Source of the DNA: Clostridia bacterium
Lineage (GTDB): Bacteria > Bacillota > Clostridia > Christensenellales > Borkfalkiaceae
Direction of reading: 5' to 3'
Assembly: GCA_900770685.1 (NCBI GenBank)
Contig: CAAGLC010000030.1
Span: 1 to 5,118, forward strand
DNA length: 5,118 nucleotides
Shown here: piece after piece, positions 1 to 5,118 of the stretch
Layout of the letters: every line of letters begins with the position of its first letter
Numbering within the stretch: the first letter of the stretch is position 1
Position numbers and translations under genes: made by a program
Notes under the pieces: generated by a model
What the model saw: the letters and a program-made list of their open reading frames with translations, nothing else
Database searches by the model: none
What the model was told of the DNA's origin: nothing

Positions 1-773
1 CCTTAAGTTACGACGACGGTATGGTTTTCGATAAACGCCTAATCGAGCTTATGAGAGAAAGTGGAATAAAAGGCACTTTTAATATCAATAGCGGGCTATT
101 CGGAGTTAAGCGTAGGCTTAAAGAAGAGCAAATAGTTGAAACCTATTCGGGAAATGATATAGAAGTTGCTGTTCACGGATATTATCATCAATGGCCGGAT
201 GCGATATATGGAGTTCAAGCCTTTAGCGAATTTGCTTTAGACAAGGACAAATTGGAAAAACTTTTCAATAGAGTAATTCGCGGTATGGCGTACGCATATG
301 GAAAGTACACAGACGACGTGGTGGAAATATTAAAGCAAATAGGAATTAAATATTCTCGCACCACCGAAAGTTCGCTTTCCTTCGATATGCCGAGCGACTG
401 GCTAAGATTAAAGCCGACTTGTCATCATAAAAACGAAAAACTTATTGAACTCGCTAAAAACTTTATTGAAGCAAAACCAGACGAACAAAGAAATAGAAAA
501 CCTATGCTATTCTACATTTGGGGGCACAGTTACGAGTTTAACGACAATGATAACTGGGAAATAATAGAAGAGTTTTTTCGTTTGGTTGGCAAAAGGGAAG
601 ACGTTTGGTATGCAACCAATATAGAAATTTACGATTACGCCAAGGCGTATGAAAATTTAGATTTTTCGGCAGACGGAAAATTAGTATATAACGGCTCGTC
701 GATTGACGTTTGGTTTTTCCAAGATGGAAAAACCGTAATGACGAAAGCGGGCGAAACGACTAAAATAGATTAA
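1..773 (+). CDS. Polysaccharide deacetylase (NodB-fold) family protein, 5' end outside the window
   Basis: This is probably a metal-dependent carbohydrate-esterase-4-type hydrolase, a family that usually removes N- or O-acetyl groups from sugars. The first ATG is at 21, but the frame is open back to base 3 and reads L-S-Y-D-D-G just before it. That is the family's first motif (usually TFDDG), so the ATG at 21 is internal and the true start lies upstream. Counting from that Met, the second motif is H52-G-Y-Y-H56 (family form H-S/T-x-x-H). The second Asp of DDG with these two His would form the metal site. R87 to G94 (R-G-M-A-Y-A-Y-G) resembles the third motif, and G168-H169-S-Y-E-F near the C-terminus fits the late catalytic-His motif. 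The position of DDG suggests that only a short N-terminus is missing, so any signal peptide cannot be judged. The stop codon overlaps the ribosome site of the next gene, implying co-transcription. Fold assignment is firm; the substrate is unknown. Confidence 0.85.
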   Translation, partial: LSYDDGMVFDKRLIELMRESGIKGTFNINSGLFGVKRRLKEEQIVETYSGNDIEVAVHGYYHQWPDAIYGVQAFSEFALDKDKLEKLFNRVIRGMAYAYGKYTDDVVEILKQIGIKYSRTTESSLSFDMPSDWLRLKPTCHHKNEKLIELAKNFIEAKPDEQRNRKPMLFYIWGHSYEFNDNDNWEIIEEFFRLVGKREDVWYATNIEIYDYAKAYENLDFSADGKLVYNGSSIDVWFFQDGKTVMTKAGETTKID

Positions 774-777
774 GGAG
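772..777 (+). promoter_or_regulatory. Ribosome binding site overlapping the upstream stop codon
   Basis: AAGGAG lies six bases before the ATG at 784 and shares its first two bases with the TAA stop (771-773) of the deacetylase gene. It fixes the start of the TIM-like gene. The overlap suggests translational coupling, because a ribosome ending the upstream gene is placed directly on the next start. Confidence 0.8.
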
Positions 778-783
778 AGAAAA

Positions 784-1491
784 ATGTATAAAGATTATAA
801 AATAAGCGAACCGTTTTTTGAATACGGGCCTAAATGTTATATGTACGGCGAAACCTTAGTTAAAATGGCTAAGGGTTTAGAAAAGTTAGCAAAAAAATAT
901 AAGGTAAACGTAGTTTTAGATATTCCGGATACGGAAATCTATAACGTTAGCAGACACGTAAATTCAAAATACGTTCACGTTTATTCTCAACATATGGATA
1001 GTATTCCCGTAGGAAAAGGTATGGGAAGAACGTTGCCGGAGGCGGTAAAATCAGCAGGCGCAGTAGGCGTTATGCTTAACCACGCTGAACACAAACTCAC
1101 CATAGAAGAAATTGCTAAAGCAATAGAGAGAGCAGACCAATTAGGTCTTGCAACTATGGTTTGCGCAGATTCTATAGAAGAAGTCAAAGCGATAGCAAAA
1201 CTCGGACCAAACATTTTAGTAGCAGAACCCACCGAACTAATCGGAACGGGAAAACCTGCGGACAAAGAATACGTTGACGAAGTTATAAGGGTAATTAGAG
1301 AAATCAATCCGGATATTAAGCCCTTCCCGTCGGCAGGAATATCAAAGGGTGAAGATTGCTATAACATAATCAAAGCGGGCGCTTCTGCATCCGGTTGCTC
1401 TTCTGCTATAGCAAAAGCGGAAAACCCCTTAAAACTTGCTGAAGAAATGATTTCGGCAGTACGTCGCGCATACGACGAAACTAGAAAATAA
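784..1491 (+). CDS. Triosephosphate-isomerase-fold protein, probable isomerase with altered phosphate site
   Basis: This 235-residue TIM-barrel protein resembles the short archaeal-type triosephosphate isomerases (about 225-230 residues). Visible landmarks are the segment A91 to E102 (A-G-A-V-G-V-M-L-N-H-A-E) and E148-P-T-E-L-I-G-T-G156, close to the archaeal LLNHSE and VEPPELIGTG motifs. The catalytic Lys17, His100 and Glu148 are all retained. The Asn normally two residues before the Lys is Gly15. The Ser after the catalytic His is Ala101. The phosphate-binding G-A-G-I-S becomes S183-A-G-I-S, and the late small-residue loop (archaeal A-S-G) reads S206-S-A208. These changes suggest an aldose-ketose type isomerisation on a substrate other than glyceraldehyde 3-phosphate, possibly unphosphorylated or with its phosphate held differently; this is inference. 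A housekeeping glycolytic role is unlikely given the neighbours, which are not glycolytic genes. The start is set by an AAGGAG site six bases upstream. No signal peptide or membrane segment is visible, so it is presumably cytoplasmic. Confidence 0.82.
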   Translation: MYKDYKISEPFFEYGPKCYMYGETLVKMAKGLEKLAKKYKVNVVLDIPDTEIYNVSRHVNSKYVHVYSQHMDSIPVGKGMGRTLPEAVKSAGAVGVMLNHAEHKLTIEEIAKAIERADQLGLATMVCADSIEEVKAIAKLGPNILVAEPTELIGTGKPADKEYVDEVIRVIREINPDIKPFPSAGISKGEDCYNIIKAGASASGCSSAIAKAENPLKLAEEMISAVRRAYDETRK

Positions 1492-1501
1492 ACCGAACTT
1501 T

Positions 1502-1506
1502 AAGGA
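1502..1506 (+). promoter_or_regulatory. Ribosome binding site of the M20 gene
   Basis: AAGGA lies eight bases before the ATG at 1515, inside the 23-base gap after the TIM-like gene. It supports this start, and no promoter-like pair of boxes is seen in the gap. Confidence 0.6.
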
Positions 1507-1514
1507 TTAGAAAA

Positions 1515-2870
1515 ATGTTAAAAGTATTAAATATCGTTGACGATTATAAAGAGTTAATTTTAGAAGCGGAAAAGTGGATATGGGAAAATCCAGAAACCGG
1601 TTTTAAGGAATTTAAGACGAGCAAGTACTTGGCGGACGCTTTCACCAAAATGGGCTACGAACTAAACTTCTCCGAAGGAATTACTGGTTTTAGCACTACT
1701 ATTGATACGGGAAGAGAAGGACCAACCGTTTTAGTAATAGCGGAAATGGACTCTTTAATTAACTTCAACCACCCCGCTTGCGATAAAACGACGGGGGCAG
1801 TTCATAATTGTGGACACCACGTTCAATGCGCGGCTATATTAGGTCTTGCGGCAACTCTTAAAAGAGAGGAAATTTTAAGCCAACTATCGGGCAGAGTAAA
1901 ACTTTGTTTAGTTCCTGCCGAAGAAGGTATAGAAATCGGATATAGAAAAGATTTAATAAACAAAGGGGAGTTAAAGTTCTCGTCTGGGAAACCGGAATTT
2001 TTTAGAAGAGGCTTTTTTGATGACGTTGATATCGCGTTTATGATACACGCGAAAGTTACCCGTGATCCTAGAGTTAAATTCATTATGACTAAAGGACACA
2101 ACGGCGTAATTAGAAAGCAAACGACCGTTTACGGCAAGGCTTCTCACGCCGGCGTAACTCCCGACAAAGGAATAAACGCTCTAAACGCCGCAAATCTCGC
2201 TCTTTTAGCAGTTAACTCTTTAAGAGAAACCTTTAGAGAAAGAGATTACGTAAGATTCCACTCTATAATTACCAAGGGTGGCGATGCGGTTAACGCCGTT
2301 CCCGAAAAGGTTACGATAGAAAGTTACGTTCGTGCGGCTAGCGCAATCGCAATGAAAAAATACAATCAAGATATAAATAGAGCAATCTCTGCATCTTGCG
2401 CTGCAATAGGTGCAACGGCGTATATCGAAGATTTATCGGGAGCAGAACCTTTAACCGAGGACGCTAACTTAAGGCAAGTAGCTTTTGAAGTATTCGAACA
2501 AATTGACGGAAAAGATTGCTACGTTTACGATGACGATTGGATGGCTTCGTCAACCGATATGGGCGATATGAGTACGCTGTTCCCGACCATACACGTTTAT
2601 ACGACGGGATGTTCTGGAATTATCCACGGAAAAGACTTTGCAGTTGACGATCCGTACGTTTCTTGCGTAAACGGAACTAAAGCAGAATTAGGAATAATAT
2701 ACTCTTTACTTCGTGACGGAGCAAAGAGAGCAAAGGAAATCATTAACGCATATAATCCAGTATTCAAATCGGTTGAAGAATATTTAGAGCATAAATATTC
2801 TCTTAACCTAAATAAAACCACAGTGGTTTATAATGAAGATGGAACTGTAACGTTAGACTATAAGAACTAA
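1515..2870 (+). CDS. M20-family metallo-amidohydrolase, AbgB-like
   Basis: This is a probable cytoplasmic di-metal hydrolase of an amide or peptide bond, 451 residues long. It is larger than typical M20D amidohydrolases (about 390-400) and nearer the p-aminobenzoyl-glutamate hydrolase subunit AbgB (481). Landmarks in order are I22-W-E-N-P-E-T-G29 (the usual WxxPE segment), E77-M-D-S-L81 with Asp79, H97-N-C-G-H-H102, P134-A-E-E-G138 with the catalytic/metal Glu pair, F168-D-D-V-D172 followed by His178, the dimerisation-domain motif S210-H-A-G, S346-T-D-M-G-D351, and the late metal-site candidate His371 in I-I-H-G-K. The HxCGH, FDDVD and STDxGD segments match AbgB best in memory-based comparison. 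Metal-site residues look complete, so the enzyme is probably active. Its substrate is not evident: AbgB-like proteins act on aminoacyl amides, but here no AbgA partner or transporter is next to it. It lies 23 bases after the TIM-like gene and 29 before the ceramidase-like gene, consistent with one operon. Confidence 0.88.
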   Translation: MLKVLNIVDDYKELILEAEKWIWENPETGFKEFKTSKYLADAFTKMGYELNFSEGITGFSTTIDTGREGPTVLVIAEMDSLINFNHPACDKTTGAVHNCGHHVQCAAILGLAATLKREEILSQLSGRVKLCLVPAEEGIEIGYRKDLINKGELKFSSGKPEFFRRGFFDDVDIAFMIHAKVTRDPRVKFIMTKGHNGVIRKQTTVYGKASHAGVTPDKGINALNAANLALLAVNSLRETFRERDYVRFHSIITKGGDAVNAVPEKVTIESYVRAASAIAMKKYNQDINRAISASCAAIGATAYIEDLSGAEPLTEDANLRQVAFEVFEQIDGKDCYVYDDDWMASSTDMGDMSTLFPTIHVYTTGCSGIIHGKDFAVDDPYVSCVNGTKAELGIIYSLLRDGAKRAKEIINAYNPVFKSVEEYLEHKYSLNLNKTTVVYNEDGTVTLDYKN

Positions 2871-2888
2871 TAAGAAAGATTAAAACAT

Positions 2889-2893
2889 AGGAG
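2889..2893 (+). promoter_or_regulatory. Ribosome binding site of the ceramidase-like gene
   Basis: AGGAG is placed six bases before the ATG at 2900. This is a near-ideal site that fixes the start and so shows that the protein begins directly at its conserved G-W-A-E-V-D-I-T-P segment, without a leader peptide. Confidence 0.75.
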
Positions 2894-2899
2894 TTAAAA

Positions 2900-4411
2900 A
2901 TGTCAAAAGTGAAAATTGGTTGGGCGGAAGTAGATATTACGCCTAAGGAGAAAATAAATCTTGCAGGTCAATTTTTTGAAAGAATTTCTGACGTTGTTGA
3001 ATCGCCACTTTCGGTAATTGCGATGGCAATAGAGAGTGGAAACGAGCAACTCGTAATGGTAAGTTGCGATTTGGTTTCCATAAGCGTAAGATTAAATCGT
3101 TTAGTAAAGGAAAAACTCCTTTCAAAAACCGATTTGTCGCCGGAAAAGGTTATCATAAGCGCAATACATGACCACACGTCGTATACGTTGCCTGCAATGA
3201 ACTTGTTAGCGGCAAAAATGAAAGGCGCAAAAATAAACGCAAAAGGATATTTGCAATCGGTACTCCCAAAAGATATGGAATATAAGCCGTTAGTTAGCGG
3301 TGAAAAGAGTATGGATCCTGAAAAGGCGTTAGAATTCGTATCCGATAAAATTTGCCAAGCAATAGTTGAGGCTTGGGAAAGTAGGGAAGAAGGGTATTAT
3401 CAAAACGCGTTCGGTAGGGCAGTCGTAGGACTAAATAGAAGAGTTTTGTATGACGACGGTTCTGCAAAGATGTGGGGAGATACCAATATGGCGAACTTCC
3501 TTTGTATGGAAGGGGGAAGTGATTCCGGAGTTGAACTCCTTTACACCTTTGATAAAAACAAAAATCTCACCGGCGTAGTTGCAAACGTATCTTGTCCTGC
3601 GCAAGTAGTTGAACATAGAAGTTTTATTTCTTCAGACTACTGGGGAAAGGTAAGAGAAAACTTAGAAAAGAAATTTAATAGAAGAATAAAAGTTTTAGGT
3701 TTATGCGCTCCTGCTGGAGATCAATGCCCAAGAGATTTAGTTCGTTGGGTAGAACCGGAAACGCCTACAAACGATCCAAATATCGTAAGAAATAACGTAA
3801 TTGAAAGAATAGCAGACCCTTCAATGTTCGATATATCGGGCTTAAAGGTAATTGGGAAAAGACTTTCGAACGAAATTATAAACGTGTTTGAAGAGTTGGG
3901 CGACGACTTTAAGGACGAGGGGTTACTTATTCACGAAACGGTAGAAATGTCGTTCCCGTTAAGAAGAGTAACCATAAAGGAATATGAAGAGGCAAAAGAC
4001 CAAATCGATAGATTTATCGAAAGGAACCGTGGAAGGACGGTAACTTATGAAGATAGCGCCAAATTACACGTTTATTCTGGCACTATAAGTAGATACGAAG
4101 TTCAACAAAAAGTTGAAACGGTTGAAGCAGAAATCCATTTTGTAAGATTTGGAGATATTGCTATTGCAACAAGTCCGTTCGAGTTGTTTTTAGATTACGG
4201 CAATCAAATAAGAGCGAGAAGTTTTGCAAAACAAACCTTCTTAATTCAACTTGCCTGTGGATCGGGTGGATATTTGCCTACTAAAAAGGCTGAAGAAGGT
4301 AAACACTATTCCGCTTACGCTTCGAGTGGTGTAACGGGACATGAAGGTGGAGAATTGTTAGTCCGTCAAACACTTGAGCATATAAACGCAATGTTCAAGG
4401 AAAATAAGTAA
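2900..4411 (+). CDS. Neutral/alkaline ceramidase N-terminal-domain family protein, probably intracellular
   Basis: This 503-residue protein belongs to the neutral/alkaline non-lysosomal ceramidase domain family. Characterised members are zinc amidases that split ceramide into sphingosine and fatty acid. The opening G7-W-A-E-V-D-I-T-P segment is typical. H90-D-H-T-S-Y95 matches the family's H-T-H-S zinc/active-site motif, G-x-N-R-R follows in the middle, C269-A-P-A-G-D-Q-C-P-R278 matches the A-G-D-Q-S-P segment, and Glu428 (S-P-F-E) and Tyr458 (G-G-Y-L-P-T) occupy the places of the late zinc-site Glu and Tyr. Where classical enzymes have a zinc-binding His in H-P-T, this one reads C232-P-A-Q; His239 seven residues later might compensate, or the subfamily may use a different site. 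No signal peptide is present, whereas true ceramidases are commonly exported, and the C-terminal immunoglobulin-like domain of full-length ceramidases is missing or not recognisable. A lipid substrate is therefore doubtful; hydrolysis of another amide is an inference from family and neighbours. Confidence 0.83.
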   Translation: MSKVKIGWAEVDITPKEKINLAGQFFERISDVVESPLSVIAMAIESGNEQLVMVSCDLVSISVRLNRLVKEKLLSKTDLSPEKVIISAIHDHTSYTLPAMNLLAAKMKGAKINAKGYLQSVLPKDMEYKPLVSGEKSMDPEKALEFVSDKICQAIVEAWESREEGYYQNAFGRAVVGLNRRVLYDDGSAKMWGDTNMANFLCMEGGSDSGVELLYTFDKNKNLTGVVANVSCPAQVVEHRSFISSDYWGKVRENLEKKFNRRIKVLGLCAPAGDQCPRDLVRWVEPETPTNDPNIVRNNVIERIADPSMFDISGLKVIGKRLSNEIINVFEELGDDFKDEGLLIHETVEMSFPLRRVTIKEYEEAKDQIDRFIERNRGRTVTYEDSAKLHVYSGTISRYEVQQKVETVEAEIHFVRFGDIAIATSPFELFLDYGNQIRARSFAKQTFLIQLACGSGGYLPTKKAEEGKHYSAYASSGVTGHEGGELLVRQTLEHINAMFKENK

Positions 4412-4468
4412 TTAGCAGATCAAACTGCACGAAAAAAGGAAGAAAAAAGTAAGATTGGAGAGAAAGAA
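4412..4468 (+). other. Purine-rich spacer before the YjbQ-family gene, with ribosome binding site
   Basis: This is the longest gap between genes in the window (57 bases). It is strongly purine-rich in its second half and ends with GGAG (4457-4460) eight bases before the ATG at 4469. A four-base inverted repeat (GCAG 4415-4418, CTGC 4425-4428) is too weak and lacks a T-run, so it is not a convincing terminator. No clear -35/-10 pair is seen. Read-through from the ceramidase-like gene is the simplest interpretation. Confidence 0.5.
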
Positions 4469-5089
4469 ATGGAATTTAAGGTATTTCAAAAAGAAATCGA
4501 ATTACAATCAAGAGGATTTAGACCAACTTTTCACGACGTAACGAGCGACGTATTGAAGATAGTAGCAGAATCTGGAATTAAGAACGGAACGGTAACAATC
4601 GCATCGCACCATACGACGTGTTCTGTAATGGTACAAGAATGTTCACACGACGTAGATAAATACGATTTAGAATATTTACAACACGACATATTAAAGATAA
4701 TGCAAAAGATAGTACCTGATTATTCGGAAGAGAACGAATATATGCACCCAGGTCCAATTCACACTCAATTCGGAAGATACGTAAACGAACCGGGTGATTT
4801 TACTTCGTTAAATACGGATGGACACTTAAGATCGGTATTCTTCGGCAGAAGCGAAGCGATGACGATAAAGGACGGAGTATTAGACGGAGGAGAATTTGCA
4901 CACGTATATTTTATTGACTGGGATCAAGTAAGGGCAAGAAGACGTCAACTCAACGTAACGGTAATGGGAACGACGGAAAGCATAAACGACAGAAAGTATA
5001 ACGAAGGAAAAGTAGTAAACACCTTAAGAAAGTATACCCCTGAAGAAAAGGAATACGACGTTCACTTCGATCTTCAATGGAAAAAATAA
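4469..5089 (+). CDS. yjbQ: YjbQ/UPF0047 family protein, enlarged and diverged
   Basis: This protein belongs to the YjbQ (UPF0047) family; some members show weak thiamine-phosphate synthase activity, but the true role is unsettled. Recognisable elements are S14-R-G-F17, the G-I-x-x-G-T-V strand, H47-H-T-T-C-S52 (family H-T-S/T-A-S), Glu57 with D61 and Y65-D-L-E68 (family N-E-N-x-D ... D), Y91-M-H93, G118-H-L-R-S122 followed by a short hydrophobic strand and G126, and R155-A-R-R. At 206 residues it is clearly longer than the usual 135-140. About 15 extra residues sit between His93 and His119, and a charged tail of roughly 40 residues follows the last family strand at G167. The normally conserved G-T-W-Q is replaced by G140-G-E-F, so the active pocket differs. 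Valine codons are almost all GTA (18 of 19), unlike the mixed GTT/GTA use of the deacetylase and TIM-like genes. The symbol denotes family membership rather than a proven equivalent function. Confidence 0.85.
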   Translation: MEFKVFQKEIELQSRGFRPTFHDVTSDVLKIVAESGIKNGTVTIASHHTTCSVMVQECSHDVDKYDLEYLQHDILKIMQKIVPDYSEENEYMHPGPIHTQFGRYVNEPGDFTSLNTDGHLRSVFFGRSEAMTIKDGVLDGGEFAHVYFIDWDQVRARRRQLNVTVMGTTESINDRKYNEGKVVNTLRKYTPEEKEYDVHFDLQWKK

Positions 5090-5118
5090 TTTAAGCAAAC
5101 AAAAAGGGCACGGAAATA

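Noticed and set aside
987..1307. Open frame of 106 codons on the minus strand within the TIM-like gene
   Set aside because: It lies wholly inside a gene with clear catalytic motifs, has no family-like features in its translation, and reads like the antisense of conserved coding sequence.
784..1491. Housekeeping glycolytic triosephosphate isomerase
   Set aside because: The phosphate-binding residues are altered and the neighbours are hydrolases instead of glycolytic genes, so the ordinary tpiA label is not justified.
1823..2101. Open frame of 92 codons on the minus strand within the M20 gene
   Set aside because: It is antisense to the metal-binding region of a well-supported gene, and its translation shows no recognisable motif.
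4415..4428. Small inverted repeat GCAG/CTGC after the ceramidase-like gene as a possible terminator
   Set aside because: The stem is only four base pairs with a six-base loop and is followed by a purine-rich stretch instead of a T-run.
5090..5118. Purine-rich end of the window (AAAAAGGG) as a ribosome site for a further gene
   Set aside because: It could be one, but no start codon follows before the sequence ends, so it cannot be supported.

Overview
The window is part of one tightly packed, single-direction (+ strand) gene cluster from a low-GC bacterium, most likely a Firmicutes/Clostridia-type organism. The evidence is AT-rich coding sequence, frequent AGA arginine codons, a strong AGGAG-type Shine-Dalgarno site before every complete gene, and TAA as the stop codon of all five genes. 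This lineage call is an inference from composition and gene family; no rRNA or other taxonomic marker is present.

Layout: (1) 1-773, a polysaccharide-deacetylase (NodB-fold) protein whose start lies upstream of the window; (2) 784-1491, a triosephosphate-isomerase-fold protein of the archaeal-like type that keeps the catalytic Lys/His/Glu but has altered phosphate-binding loops; (3) 1515-2870, an M20-family amidohydrolase resembling AbgB; (4) 2900-4411, a homologue of the neutral/alkaline ceramidase N-terminal domain without a signal peptide; (5) 4469-5089, an enlarged and diverged YjbQ/UPF0047 protein. Gaps between genes are 10, 23, 29 and 57 bases. I see no terminator or convincing promoter between them, so they probably form one transcript that began upstream and may continue downstream.

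How they may work together: three genes belong to unrelated hydrolase folds whose characterised members often cut amide bonds (NodB N-deacetylases, M20 amidohydrolases, neutral ceramidases). They sit beside a sugar-isomerase-like TIM barrel and a small YjbQ protein. None of the four complete proteins shows a signal peptide or membrane segment, so they appear to be cytoplasmic. The most economical reading is an intracellular catabolic or salvage pathway for an amide-linked (N-acyl or amino-acyl) small molecule, perhaps sugar-derived. The substrate cannot be read from the sequence, and the family-level names should not be taken as proven activities.

No RNA genes, mobile elements, CRISPR arrays or sizeable repeats were seen, and there is no gene-free stretch over 60 bases.
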